Source of the DNA: a virus
IMG/VR virus record: IMGVR_UViG_3300027969_000061
Span: 1 to 64,000 of that record
Length of the DNA: 64,000 nucleotides
Strand: one strand, 5' to 3'
How positions within the stretch are numbered: the stretch's first letter is position 1; each line of letters starts with the position of its first letter. The translations under genes were made by a program, and so were the position numbers. This document shows positions 14,740-22,869 of the stretch, in pieces. The notes beneath the pieces were generated by a model that was not told the origin of the DNA, searched no databases, and saw only the letters and a program-made list of their open reading frames with translations.

Positions 14740-15338
14740 ATATTTTTTACCTTGATAATGATCCTGTGAAGTGTGCAGAAATGCACGTTGATAAACATTG
14801 CATAAAGATGATACTTGAATATGCTCAATTACTTTCTACCGCACACCGTGTTCTTGACGGTGTTCTTACTGATGGTGTATCTCAGTCTGGTCGCAAACGG
14901 AAGCTATATGTTCTCAAAGATAGCCGTGATACGATATTGTATTCTGCCACCCATATTAATCATCCTTCTGCTGTATGGTGTAGACAATCTGATTCAAATT
15001 ATATTTGGTTAGCCAATCTATTGCGTGAGTTGTGTAAAGAATATACCTATCGTTATGGTAAAACTCATAAAGTAGAATCTGATGGTTTGTTAAAAGCATT
15101 ATATTGGAATTTACCAAACAATATACCAAAAGCCGTCAATTTTACACAACCCACACCTGCTATGCCTGATGAATGTAAAGTACCTGGTGATGCCTTACAA
15201 TCATATCGTAACTATTATGTTATGAACAAACAACATCTATGGTCATGGAAAGGCAAGATAAATAGTAGAACACCACCACCGTGGTTTAAAGAGTGGACAC
15301 AAAAAGTTCTCGAATCACTTTCTTATGGATATAGTTAA
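14736..15338 (+). CDS. conserved phage protein, 200 aa
   Basis: N-terminus MNIFYLDNDPVKCAEMHVDKH followed by KMILEYAQLLSTAHRVLDG is a family common in aquatic T4-like phages, sometimes labelled as related to pyrimidine-dimer DNA glycosylase. The conserved His and Cys (CAEMHVDKHCIK) could bind metal. Enzymatic role not established. Overlaps the upstream gene by four bases. Confidence 0.7.
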   Translation: MNIFYLDNDPVKCAEMHVDKHCIKMILEYAQLLSTAHRVLDGVLTDGVSQSGRKRKLYVLKDSRDTILYSATHINHPSAVWCRQSDSNYIWLANLLRELCKEYTYRYGKTHKVESDGLLKALYWNLPNNIPKAVNFTQPTPAMPDECKVPGDALQSYRNYYVMNKQHLWSWKGKINSRTPPPWFKEWTQKVLESLSYGYS

Positions 15339-15616
15339 TGCCTGCATATGAATTCTTAAATAAAGATACAAATGAAATTGAAACTCACATAATGAGTTAT
15401 ACTGTATATGACCAATTCAAAGTGGATAATCCACACCTAGAACGATTTATCTCAGCGAAAAATCTTCCAGTCTTTGGTGATGGTTCTCGTATGTCAGTAC
15501 CAGGAATTGGACAGCCTCACGCCGCTTTCGAAACTGGTGTAATTCAAAGAATGAAAGAAACGATTCCTGGTAATACAATGTCTGGTCACAAGACTAAAAA
15601 GCCAAGAGAATGGTAA
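15338..15616 (+). CDS. FmdB-like small phage protein lacking the zinc ribbon, 92 aa
   Basis: Begins MPAYEFLNKDTNEIETHIMS, the opening pattern of FmdB-type regulators, but the CxxC pairs of a zinc ribbon are absent; ends in a basic tail (HKTKKPREW). T4-like phages often carry this form. Function unknown. Confidence 0.6.
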   Translation: MPAYEFLNKDTNEIETHIMSYTVYDQFKVDNPHLERFISAKNLPVFGDGSRMSVPGIGQPHAAFETGVIQRMKETIPGNTMSGHKTKKPREW

Positions 15617-15816
15617 TCAATAATCTACCTGCCTTACTAATCTACAAAGGAGTTAAACTTGAAAATAAAGTTGCCCCCGTAGTTAAAGCTCAAAAACTAT
15701 CCGATGATAACAATAATAAGAGGAATTTTGATGAGCAAAAAAAGAGGAATGTCCAAACAACAGCGGCTATATTACGAGTATCAAAACAAGGACAAAGTAA
15801 GGCAAGAATTGGTTGA
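15610..15816 (+). CDS. possible small protein, 68 aa, overlapping the next gene
   Basis: ATG 15610 overlaps the previous stop and has AAGAGA upstream. Its first 40 codons fill an otherwise empty gap (15617-15730); its last 29 codons overlap the 15731 gene in another frame. Either both are real or one frame contains an error. Unknown function. Confidence 0.45.
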   Translation: MVINNLPALLIYKGVKLENKVAPVVKAQKLSDDNNNKRNFDEQKKRNVQTTAAILRVSKQGQSKARIG

Positions 15817-15895
15817 GTTTGTTAAACAAGAAAAAGCAAGAGAAAAAAGTAGTCTAAAATCATATAATCCACACGAAAGCTCGTATTTCACATAA
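15731..15895 (+). CDS. small basic protein, 54 aa
   Basis: ATG 15731 with AGAGGA upstream. Lys/Arg/Glu-rich helical protein (MSKKRGMSKQQRLYYEYQNK). Unknown function. Conflicts in part with the frame at 15610. Confidence 0.5.
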   Translation: MSKKRGMSKQQRLYYEYQNKDKVRQELVEFVKQEKAREKSSLKSYNPHESSYFT

Positions 15896-15897
15896 TT

Positions 15898-16491
15898 ATG
15901 AACCTAGATGATGTAAAGAAATATAAATGTGAAAATGAAAATTTATACGAGAATCCAATACTAGCATCAAGTATTAATCTATTACTAGATTTACCTGATG
16001 TTGTTTGTCGGATTCAAGGAACAAAATATGATTCTGCTCACGGTGAAATATTGACATCTGTGGGTAACGAATATTCAAATGTATTAACTTTGCCTGGTGC
16101 AGAACAATTGATGATATGGATTACTTCAAGAATTCAAGAATCTGCACCACCAGGTAAATCAGTAGATTATATAAAATCTTGGGCTAATAAGATGTTTTAT
16201 GGCAGTCAAGGTTTGGTCCATGCACATACACATCCAGATTTTAAAAATTCTGAGTCGGATTTTGTTGCAATATTTTATGTCCACATTCCCGAAAATAGTG
16301 GTCAATTAGTTTTTATTGATGGTGGTGAGTTTAATAAGAAGTATACTGAATATGATGAATCCAAAATGACAATTATGCAATGTGAATCTGGTGACCTAGT
16401 AATACACCCTCCTACAATTCCCCATGCAGTAACAGTTCATAATAGTCATGTACCTAGATTGTGTTTGGTGTTTGAGGGAATATATAAATAG
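15898..16491 (+). CDS. 2OG-Fe(II)-oxygenase-like or cupin-fold protein
   Basis: 197 aa. HAHTHPDF at about residue 110 and a later LVIHPPTIPHAVTVHN segment followed by PRLCLVFEG form a jelly-roll with candidate iron-binding His and Asp, as in the putative 2OG-Fe(II) oxygenase family that also includes the genes at 19050 and 19580. It differs more from those two than they do from each other. It sits upstream of the late promoter at 16483, so it may be expressed on its own, but its stop overlaps that promoter and it borders the Cys-rich cassette. Confidence 0.6.
   Translation: MNLDDVKKYKCENENLYENPILASSINLLLDLPDVVCRIQGTKYDSAHGEILTSVGNEYSNVLTLPGAEQLMIWITSRIQESAPPGKSVDYIKSWANKMFYGSQGLVHAHTHPDFKNSESDFVAIFYVHIPENSGQLVFIDGGEFNKKYTEYDESKMTIMQCESGDLVIHPPTIPHAVTVHNSHVPRLCLVFEGIYK
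16483..16490 (+). promoter_or_regulatory. T4-type late promoter for the Cys-rich cassette
   Basis: Exact T4 late consensus TATAAATA, 29 bases before the start codon of the Cys-rich gene and overlapping the stop of the preceding gene. The only exact TATAAATA I noticed near a gene start in the window; it argues that the cassette is expressed with virion genes. Confidence 0.6.
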
Positions 16492-16519
16492 TCAATATAT
16501 TTGAAAAAAAGAGATTAAA

Positions 16520-16918
16520 ATGACATTACCTTCTTCTGGACCATTAACAATTAATGATGTGAATATCGAAACCGGCCGTGGTTCAGGTACGGCAACTGGC
16601 CTTGATTGGATACGAGATAATACAAAAGATAATGCCACAGCACTAGGTCAATTATATGATAGGGCTTATTATCAAAGAAATGTTGATGGCAACTGTAATA
16701 ATGGAAACTGCACTTCCAATTGTAATTGTGGTAATATTCAATGTAATAATTGTTTGATTGCTGCTACTGTAAACTGTACCAATTGTGATGCACAATCTTG
16801 GTTACAAGGAAACTGTAACTGTGCTTGTACCTATAATTGCACAACATCAGAAACCTCATACAATTGTAACTGCGCTTGTGCTTGTGCCTGTTTCGTTTGC
16901 GCTTGTGCTTGCTGGTAA
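16520..16918 (+). CDS. Cys-rich protein with virion-like N-terminus: candidate RiPP-type precursor
   Basis: 132 aa in two parts. Residues 1-55 (LPSSGPLTINDVNIETGRG, then GQLYDRAYY) resemble the N-terminal domain of phage structural and tail-fibre proteins. Residues 56-132 contain 20 Cys (59, 64, 68, 70, 75, 78, 86, 89, 99, 101, 103, 107, 116, 118, 120, 122, 124, 127, 129, 131), mostly as NC or AC steps, ending in CACACW. This is followed by radical SAM, oxygenase, halogenase and methyltransferase genes, as in a RiPP cluster. The first part may be a recognition leader or virion anchor, the second the modified core. Site AGAGA before ATG. Alternative: an unmodified disulfide- or metal-rich virion tip. 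Confidence 0.7.
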   Translation: MTLPSSGPLTINDVNIETGRGSGTATGLDWIRDNTKDNATALGQLYDRAYYQRNVDGNCNNGNCTSNCNCGNIQCNNCLIAATVNCTNCDAQSWLQGNCNCACTYNCTTSETSYNCNCACACACFVCACACW

Positions 16919-16942
16919 TTATTTTATAAAATTAGGATTAAT

Positions 16943-18385
16943 ATGATATTTGAAATTTTGGCTGAAAAAATTGGCGGCGACAAGGCCACATTTTATTATG
17001 ATAACGAATTTAATATTCTCAAAGACTCCAATGGAAATGTATTTGAATATCCAGAAGAAAAGAGAATGAAACAGGACAAACAACCTGTAGTTCCGTTTGA
17101 CAAAAACTCTCCACTTAAAAAATCCAAAGCAATTAAATTACTAAAGATTCAGTTAGGTCTCTCTTGTAATTATTCCTGTGATTATTGTTCTCAAAAATTT
17201 GTTGAAAGAGCACCAGAAACCAGTAAAAAAGATATTGATGATTTCTTGACCAAGTTTGATAAAATGGAATTTAGTGAAGAAAAAGGTCTAAAGATTGAAT
17301 TTTGGGGTGGTGAACCATTTGTTTATTGGAAAACATTAAAACCTTTGGCAGAAGCTTTGCGTGAGAAATTTAGCCATTGGCAAAAAGAACCGGTATTTTC
17401 TGTTATCACCAATGGTTCTATTCTTAATAAAGAAATCTGTGCTTGGTTGTATTACATGGGATTTCAAGTGTCTATTTCACACGATGGTCCAGGTCAAGCA
17501 GTTCGTGGTCCAGATCCATTTGATGATCCAGACCAAAAGAAAATTATTCTCGACTTCTATAAGATTATGAATAAGCAGAAAAGAATTAGTTTTAATTCTA
17601 TGATGAATAATAAAAATAGAAGTCGTAAAGAAGTTCATGATTGGTTTATCAAACTCACCGGTGATCCTAATGTTCCTTTGGGTGAAGGCACCATTGTTGA
17701 TGCATACGATGAAGATGGCCTAACAAATTCATTAGATTCATATCAGGATCATTTTGAATATCGTAAACTGGCTTTCAATGACATTCATGCAAACAACGGC
17801 AACATTGGTTTTGGTATGATTATATCTAAGATTGATGAGTTCACAACTAATGTATTATCACATTCTGAATCTAAATATTTGGGTCAAAAATGTGGCATGG
17901 ATGATGTTGATGTCATGGCAGTTGACTTGCGTGGTAATGTAATGACTTGTCAGAATGTGAGTCCATTAGAAATAGCCAAGAATGGTGAAAGTCATTTTGG
18001 CGGCACATTAGATAACATTGATGATATCGAAATCAAATCAGCCACACATTGGATGAATCGTGCTGATTGTGCAAGTTGTCCTGTATTGCACATCTGTAAA
18101 GGTTCATGTATGTTCCTCGATGATAAGTATTGGGAAACATCATGTAATAATGCTTACTCTGATGCTGTTGCTTTGTTTGCTTTGTCATTCCAAAAAATGA
18201 CAGGTTATGTACCTGTTCTAATTAAGAATGATAGATTACCAAAGGATCGTCAAGATATTTGGGGAACAATGTTGCAACACCAAGAAAAAACTAAAAGAAA
18301 AATTATTCCAATCAAAGTGATTTCGGAAGTAGTGGGTAAAATTGATGAAATTGAAGTTTATGGTAAATCTAAAGTAGAGGCATAA
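16943..18385 (+). CDS. radical SAM/SPASM peptide-modifying enzyme
   Basis: 480 aa. CNYSCDYC at residues 75-82 is the CxxxCxxC cluster site; EFWGGEP near 115 is the SAM-binding GGEP motif. The C-terminal part has a SPASM-type pattern: CGMDDVDVMAVDLRGNVMTC, then CASCPVLHICKGSC, then a later SC. SPASM enzymes install thioether or C-C bonds in peptides or act as sulfatase-maturating enzymes. Gene starts 24 bases after the Cys-rich gene with a TTAGGAT site. No precursor-binding (RRE) domain is obvious, but the first 60 residues are a separate small beta-rich region. Confidence 0.85.
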   Translation: MIFEILAEKIGGDKATFYYDNEFNILKDSNGNVFEYPEEKRMKQDKQPVVPFDKNSPLKKSKAIKLLKIQLGLSCNYSCDYCSQKFVERAPETSKKDIDDFLTKFDKMEFSEEKGLKIEFWGGEPFVYWKTLKPLAEALREKFSHWQKEPVFSVITNGSILNKEICAWLYYMGFQVSISHDGPGQAVRGPDPFDDPDQKKIILDFYKIMNKQKRISFNSMMNNKNRSRKEVHDWFIKLTGDPNVPLGEGTIVDAYDEDGLTNSLDSYQDHFEYRKLAFNDIHANNGNIGFGMIISKIDEFTTNVLSHSESKYLGQKCGMDDVDVMAVDLRGNVMTCQNVSPLEIAKNGESHFGGTLDNIDDIEIKSATHWMNRADCASCPVLHICKGSCMFLDDKYWETSCNNAYSDAVALFALSFQKMTGYVPVLIKNDRLPKDRQDIWGTMLQHQEKTKRKIIPIKVISEVVGKIDEIEVYGKSKVEA

Positions 18386-19060
18386 ATGTCGTTAACTATA
18401 TCACCACAATTACAAAAAGCACTAGAGATAGCTTCATCTATTGATGAGGTTATTTCTGTTCAGGCTATCGAACCACCACAAAACATACTAGACCAAATCG
18501 AAAATAAAGATAGTGTGTATTTGGATTTTGTAATTCAAACCAAATCTGGTGAAATGCCTTTTGCTATTGTAGTACCAAAAGTTTTAGTTGATGATGTTGA
18601 TGATTCACTACATATTCCTATTAAAGATTTGTTATCATGCGGTTGCACTCAGGTTGAAGATGGTATTGGTCATATGTGTGGTTATAGTGTATTTGATAAC
18701 ATTGGTAAAATGACATATTATGTTCGTGAGTCCGACCAATACTTGGTAAAACTAATTGATGCCGAAGCACCTTCTATTTTTGAACAAACAGAAAATTTAA
18801 AGAAGTTAATAACAAAACTTGAATCGGTAGATGGTGTAAAACGAATTGTTATTGAAGAAATTGTTGATGATAGTCTAAAACAAAGTTTAGAAGCAGAACG
18901 ACCAGTAATTGTCAAAGCATATATTGATGTTAATAGTGATAAAATTATTGACCATTTTGTTTCATTTGCTGTAACAGAATTAGTTTATGATATTGAAACT
19001 AGTCATGAGTGGGCTGTAAATAATCTTATGGATATGATTGAAAAAAATAATGCACAATGA
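18386..19060 (+). CDS. unknown protein of the Cys-rich cassette, 224 aa
   Basis: Begins right after the radical SAM stop. Acidic; two similar-looking halves each with a strand-rich segment (VISVQAIEPPQNIL..., VKRIVIEEIVDDSLKQSL...), suggesting an internal duplication. A CGC pair and a further Cys lie near residue 88. No family recognised. By position it could be a partner, chaperone or recognition protein for the modification enzymes. Confidence 0.65.
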   Translation: MSLTISPQLQKALEIASSIDEVISVQAIEPPQNILDQIENKDSVYLDFVIQTKSGEMPFAIVVPKVLVDDVDDSLHIPIKDLLSCGCTQVEDGIGHMCGYSVFDNIGKMTYYVRESDQYLVKLIDAEAPSIFEQTENLKKLITKLESVDGVKRIVIEEIVDDSLKQSLEAERPVIVKAYIDVNSDKIIDHFVSFAVTELVYDIETSHEWAVNNLMDMIEKNNAQ

Positions 19061-19583
19061 GAAAATATTATTTGGTACACCGGTTTGGATTCACGATTTA
19101 GATATATCAAATAGTAAACTGGAAGAAGAAGGTCGACCATATAAAACTGGTAACTACTTTGACCTCAATACACCAGAAATCAACAAATTAAAATACACAG
19201 TAAAATCTTACTGTGACCAAATAGCCGAACAATATCATTGGAATAAAAAAGCCACTTATATTGTTGGTCGGCAAAATCCAATATTTCCAGGAGAAAATGA
19301 TACGCCCCATGGTCATCACCATGCAATGATGGTTGCCGTCTATTATCTTCAAGTGCCAGAAAAATCAGGTGACATCATATTGAACGATCCTCGTGGTATG
19401 GTATTTTGGGTTGATCCACAAGTTGTCAATGATGGACCACATAAGAGTTGTCGGTCATATCATCGTATCACACCAAAACCAGGAATGTTGTTGATGTTCC
19501 CAAATTATTTAATTCACTCCGTTGAAACCAATATGAGTAATGAAATGAGATTGTCTATTATGATGGAAATTTATAATCTATGA
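19050..19583 (+). CDS. putative 2OG-Fe(II) oxygenase 1
   Basis: 177 aa. Starts MHNEKILFGTPVWIHDLD; then GRQNPIFPGENDTPHGHHH, VYYLQVPEKSGDIILNDPRG and PGMLLMFPNYLIHSVETN followed by MRLSIMM: the jelly-roll with HxH/D...H and Arg of the phage 2OG-Fe(II) oxygenase family. Such enzymes hydroxylate protein, nucleic acid or small molecules. Start at ATG 19050; an in-frame TTG at 19038 is less likely. Overlaps the upstream gene by 11 bases and the next by four. Tandem paralogue of the next gene. Confidence 0.8.
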   Translation: MHNEKILFGTPVWIHDLDISNSKLEEEGRPYKTGNYFDLNTPEINKLKYTVKSYCDQIAEQYHWNKKATYIVGRQNPIFPGENDTPHGHHHAMMVAVYYLQVPEKSGDIILNDPRGMVFWVDPQVVNDGPHKSCRSYHRITPKPGMLLMFPNYLIHSVETNMSNEMRLSIMMEIYNL

Positions 19584-20116
19584 GTAGAATCAATTTATTT
19601 TCCACACCTGTTTGGACAATAAAGTTAAATGATGATGAATTAAATTCTAACTTATTTTCAATTGCAGGCAACTATAAAGTTGGCACCGATTATTTTGAAC
19701 AGAATAACGAGTCGGTGTTACAATTAAAAAGTCAAATTCAATCCGCTCTATCTGATGTGGCAACAGAATGTGGTTTCTCTACCAATTTTAAATTTACTGG
19801 TCGTCAGAACCCAATGATGCCAGGAAAAAACAATTCACCACACCATCATCCTGATTGTAAGTTAGTTGCTGTGTATTATGTTAAGGTGCCAGAAAAATCA
19901 GGAGATATTTTACTACATGACCCAAGAGGTTCTATATTGTGGTCAGACCCACAAGCAAGAACTGATGTTGCTTGGGAATCACACAGACCTTACCATAAGA
20001 TTACACCGACACCAGGTACATTATTAATATTTCCTGGTTATGTAATACATTCGGTTGAAACAAATCTAAGTAATGAAATCAGAATATCAATTGCAATATC
20101 TACGAGGTTCGAATGA
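19580..20116 (+). CDS. putative 2OG-Fe(II) oxygenase 2
   Basis: 178 aa, clearly paralogous to the preceding gene: FSTPVWTIKLN, GRQNPMMPGKNNSPHHHPD, VYYVKVPEKSGDILLHDPRG, PGTLLIFPGYVIHSVETNLSNE, RISIAIS. Iron ligands His (HHHPD region) and the distal His (IHSVE) are kept, with the Arg for 2-oxoglutarate. Tandem duplication suggests two related substrates or sites. ATGA overlap on both sides. Confidence 0.82.
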   Translation: MSRINLFSTPVWTIKLNDDELNSNLFSIAGNYKVGTDYFEQNNESVLQLKSQIQSALSDVATECGFSTNFKFTGRQNPMMPGKNNSPHHHPDCKLVAVYYVKVPEKSGDILLHDPRGSILWSDPQARTDVAWESHRPYHKITPTPGTLLIFPGYVIHSVETNLSNEIRISIAISTRFE

Positions 20117-21258
20117 AATATACAATTTTAGGTGGCGGCACAGCAGGTTGGTTGACCGCACTATTTGTTAATAAACATTATCCAAACGATGATGTTACTG
20201 TAATAGCCAGTTCCGAAATTGGAATATTAGGTGCAGGTGAAGGCACCACTCCACACTTTATAAATTTTCTTAATCAGTTGGGTATCGATGAAAAAGATAT
20301 CTATGAAAACTGTAAGGCAACCATTAAAACAGGAATTAAATTCACTAATTGGAATGGCGAAGGTGATGAATACTATCACAACTTTAACTGTATAGGTCCT
20401 GATTTACACGCTTTGCATTTTGATGCCAGTTTATTGGCCAAATACTTTCAATCGTTGGCTATCTCCCGTGGTGTGAAACTAATTGATGATGAAGTGGTAG
20501 ATATAAAGTGTAAAGAGAATAAAGATGTGGAAAGTTTTATTCTGAAGTCTGGTAATGTGGAACATACCGATTTTGTTTTTGATTGTTCTGGATTTAGGAG
20601 ATTAATTATCGGAGGGCTTTACAAATCAGAATGGATAGAGTATAATATGCCTTGTAGGAGGGCAATACCATTCTTTTTACCGAATGATAATACCAATCTG
20701 CCTCAGTATACCGAATCAGTTGCAATGAAGTATGGATGGATATGGAAGATTCCTGTTCAAGGTCGATATGGTTGTGGTTATGTGTTTGATTGCACAAAGA
20801 CTACAGATGAAGAAGCCAAACAAGAGATAAGAGATTATCTCGGACACGATTTTGTATCACCCAAGACATTCAACTTTAATGCTGGTTCTTATAAAGATGT
20901 TTGGATTAACAATTGTTTAGGTGTAGGTTTATCTTCTGGTTTTATTGAACCACTAGAAGCTACATCAATATGGATTCAGATTATAACATTGAATACTTTT
21001 ATTGAATGTGATGGCAATAAAGAAAAATTGAACCACGACATGAAAGAAATGAATGAAGATATTTTAGGTTTCTTATACTATCATTACATGACAAAAAGAA
21101 CTGATAGTAAATTTTGGTCAGAGTTTCAAAAAGATAATAAGATGCCTGAAAAATTAAAAATGAGATTAGAAAATAAGTTGATTACAAATAATTTTAGTAT
21201 GTTTACCGAAGAAAGTTGGCAGACAATTAAAGAAGGAATAAATTATGTTAATTCCTAA
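20113..21258 (+). CDS. flavin-dependent tryptophan halogenase
   Basis: 381 aa. FAD-binding GGGTAGW at residues 7-13; lysine in ATIKTGIKF (residue 72) at the place of the catalytic Lys; the diagnostic WIWKIP at 209-214; GFIEPLEATS further on. All hallmark motifs of FADH2-dependent tryptophan halogenases are kept, so chlorination or bromination of an indole is likely. At 381 aa it is shorter than the usual 500 or more, lacking much of the C-terminal part. The Cys-rich protein two kilobases upstream ends in Trp, a possible substrate. A flavin reductase is not encoded nearby; the host may provide it. Confidence 0.85.
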   Translation: MKYTILGGGTAGWLTALFVNKHYPNDDVTVIASSEIGILGAGEGTTPHFINFLNQLGIDEKDIYENCKATIKTGIKFTNWNGEGDEYYHNFNCIGPDLHALHFDASLLAKYFQSLAISRGVKLIDDEVVDIKCKENKDVESFILKSGNVEHTDFVFDCSGFRRLIIGGLYKSEWIEYNMPCRRAIPFFLPNDNTNLPQYTESVAMKYGWIWKIPVQGRYGCGYVFDCTKTTDEEAKQEIRDYLGHDFVSPKTFNFNAGSYKDVWINNCLGVGLSSGFIEPLEATSIWIQIITLNTFIECDGNKEKLNHDMKEMNEDILGFLYYHYMTKRTDSKFWSEFQKDNKMPEKLKMRLENKLITNNFSMFTEESWQTIKEGINYVNS

Positions 21259-21859
21259 ATGCATTGATGGTAAGTTTGAAATAATTGATGTGCTTGATCC
21301 TTGGGATTGCATTAATAATAAGTTGCTTTGGGATATAGGTTCAGTTGATAAAAATTTGATTGATTGGTTTAATATGCAAAAAATTAAACCAAAAACTGTG
21401 TTAGAATTAGGATGTGGTTCGGGAATCAATTCTATTTGGTTATCCAAACAAGGTTGTGATGTTACTGCGATAGATTTTCATGATTCAGCTTTATCAAAAA
21501 CAAAACAAATATCAGAAGAAAATAAAATAAAAATTGATTTATTAAAAATAGACTTGATTAAAGAAAAATGGCCAAAAAAAAAGTTTGATTTTATTTTTGA
21601 CCGAGGTTGTTTTCATATCTTTAATGAATTAGAATGTGAAATTTATACCTCTAAATTGATTGAGTGTTTGACATCTAGTGGAGTTTGGTTAAGTTTGATT
21701 GGAAGTAAAGAACAGTTTGAATGGTTTTGGTCGGCAACAAAAATAATCAATATGGTTGAGCCAAAATTAAAAATTTTAAGTTTAAACAAAACAACACTAG
21801 AAACAATAGATGGCCATGATGTGAAAGCGTGGGCACTATTAACCAAAAGAAAAATATAA
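21245..21859 (+). CDS. class I SAM-dependent methyltransferase
   Basis: 204 aa. VLELGCGSGINSIWLSKQGC (motif I) followed by VTAIDFHDSAL (motif II) and FDFIFDRGCFH (motif III): a small Rossmann methyltransferase of the thiopurine/tellurite-resistance-like group. Overlaps the halogenase by 14 bases and is the last gene of the cassette. Substrate unknown; the cassette context suggests the Cys-rich protein or a product derived from it. Confidence 0.8.
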   Translation: MLIPKCIDGKFEIIDVLDPWDCINNKLLWDIGSVDKNLIDWFNMQKIKPKTVLELGCGSGINSIWLSKQGCDVTAIDFHDSALSKTKQISEENKIKIDLLKIDLIKEKWPKKKFDFIFDRGCFHIFNELECEIYTSKLIECLTSSGVWLSLIGSKEQFEWFWSATKIINMVEPKLKILSLNKTTLETIDGHDVKAWALLTKRKI

Positions 21860-21860
21860 T

Positions 21861-22529
21861 ATGACATTTAATTACTGCCCACCTAAATCATTGCCAGACT
21901 TAAAATCTGAAACCTTTCCTGACGGCAAGAGATACTATACATTGGAAGATGGTACAAAACTTCCATCAGTTACTACTGTGCTTGGCGCCCAAAAGAAGGC
22001 AGGTATTATGGCATGGCGTAAGAAGGTGGGTGAAGAAGAAGCTAACCGAGTATCGAGAATTGCAACAGGTCGTGGTACCGCAGTCCATACATTATGTGAG
22101 AATTATTTAAACAATAATGATTTAGGTTCTGCAATGCCAGATGCACTTGAAATGTTCCTATCTCTCAAGCCATTACTTAATCGTATCAACAACATACATT
22201 ACCAAGAGTGTGCATTGTGGTCCAAACAATTGGAGATGGCGGGTAGGGTCGATTGTATTGCTGAGTTCGATGGCAAGTTATCTGTGATTGACTTTAAAAC
22301 CTCCAAGCGTGCCAAGACAGAGGCACACATTGAGGATTACTTCTGGCAAACAACCGCATATGCCTTGATGTATGAGGAGATGATTGGTACACCTATTGAT
22401 GATATCATTATTATTATGGCTGTGGAGAATGACCTGCCATTAATATTTAAACAGAAAACCGCTGACCACATACCTGGATTGGTGAAAGCAATAAATTATT
22501 ACAAAGAGAGTTCTACAAAGCATAAATAA
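21861..22529 (+). CDS. PD-(D/E)XK exonuclease, MGME1-like
   Basis: 222 aa. TGRGTAVHTLCENYL, then AGRVDCIAEFDGKLSVIDFKTSK (Asp, Asp-x-Lys catalytic motif) and QTTAYALMYEE: the RecB/MGME1-type nuclease fold acting on single-strand DNA ends. Typical T4-like phage gene of DNA metabolism. Its start follows the methyltransferase stop by one base, so it can be co-transcribed with the cassette. Confidence 0.8.
   Translation: MTFNYCPPKSLPDLKSETFPDGKRYYTLEDGTKLPSVTTVLGAQKKAGIMAWRKKVGEEEANRVSRIATGRGTAVHTLCENYLNNNDLGSAMPDALEMFLSLKPLLNRINNIHYQECALWSKQLEMAGRVDCIAEFDGKLSVIDFKTSKRAKTEAHIEDYFWQTTAYALMYEEMIGTPIDDIIIIMAVENDLPLIFKQKTADHIPGLVKAINYYKESSTKHK
22521..22528 (+). promoter_or_regulatory. candidate late promoter
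   Basis: CATAAATA (seven of eight match to TATAAATA), overlapping the nuclease stop codon and 58 bases before the next gene. Predicted transcripts would start at about the hairpin 22533-22556. Confidence 0.4.
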
Positions 22530-22532
22530 AAC

Positions 22533-22556
22533 ACCAGCAACACACAAACCGCTGGT
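22533..22556 (+). promoter_or_regulatory. leader hairpin
   Basis: ACCAGC 22533-22538 pairs with GCTGGT 22551-22556, 12-nt A/C-rich loop; no U-tract. Sits at the expected 5' end of the late transcript and upstream of a strong ribosome-binding site (AAAGGAG). Confidence 0.4.
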
Positions 22557-22585
22557 ATACACACAACACACAAAGGAGTAACAAT

Positions 22586-22858
22586 ATGACACCCTATGAA
22601 ATTCGCCTAGAATTATTAAAAATGGCGCAAGGTTTAGTATCTGATGAGTATTCATACAGCAGAAGCGCTAAACTAGAACAATGGCACACACAGGTCGAAG
22701 CCGCAAAGATTGCCGGTTTAGAATCACCTGATATTCCCGAATTGCCAAATTTCCCAACAGAAGCAGATATAGTTAAGAAGGCAGAAGCCCTCAATCTATT
22801 CGTTTCGCAAACCCCTCCACAACCTGAAGTTAAAATAAAATCGAAAACAAATTCGTAA
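22586..22858 (+). CDS. conserved T4-like phage protein, 90 aa
   Basis: Starts MTPYEIRLELLKMAQGLV; helical N-terminal half, Pro-rich tail. I associate this family with T4-like phages of aquatic bacteria, where it lies near late-transcription genes. Function unknown. Strong site AAAGGAG. Confidence 0.7.
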   Translation: MTPYEIRLELLKMAQGLVSDEYSYSRSAKLEQWHTQVEAAKIAGLESPDIPELPNFPTEADIVKKAEALNLFVSQTPPQPEVKIKSKTNS

Positions 22859-22869
22859 TTGGAGACCAA

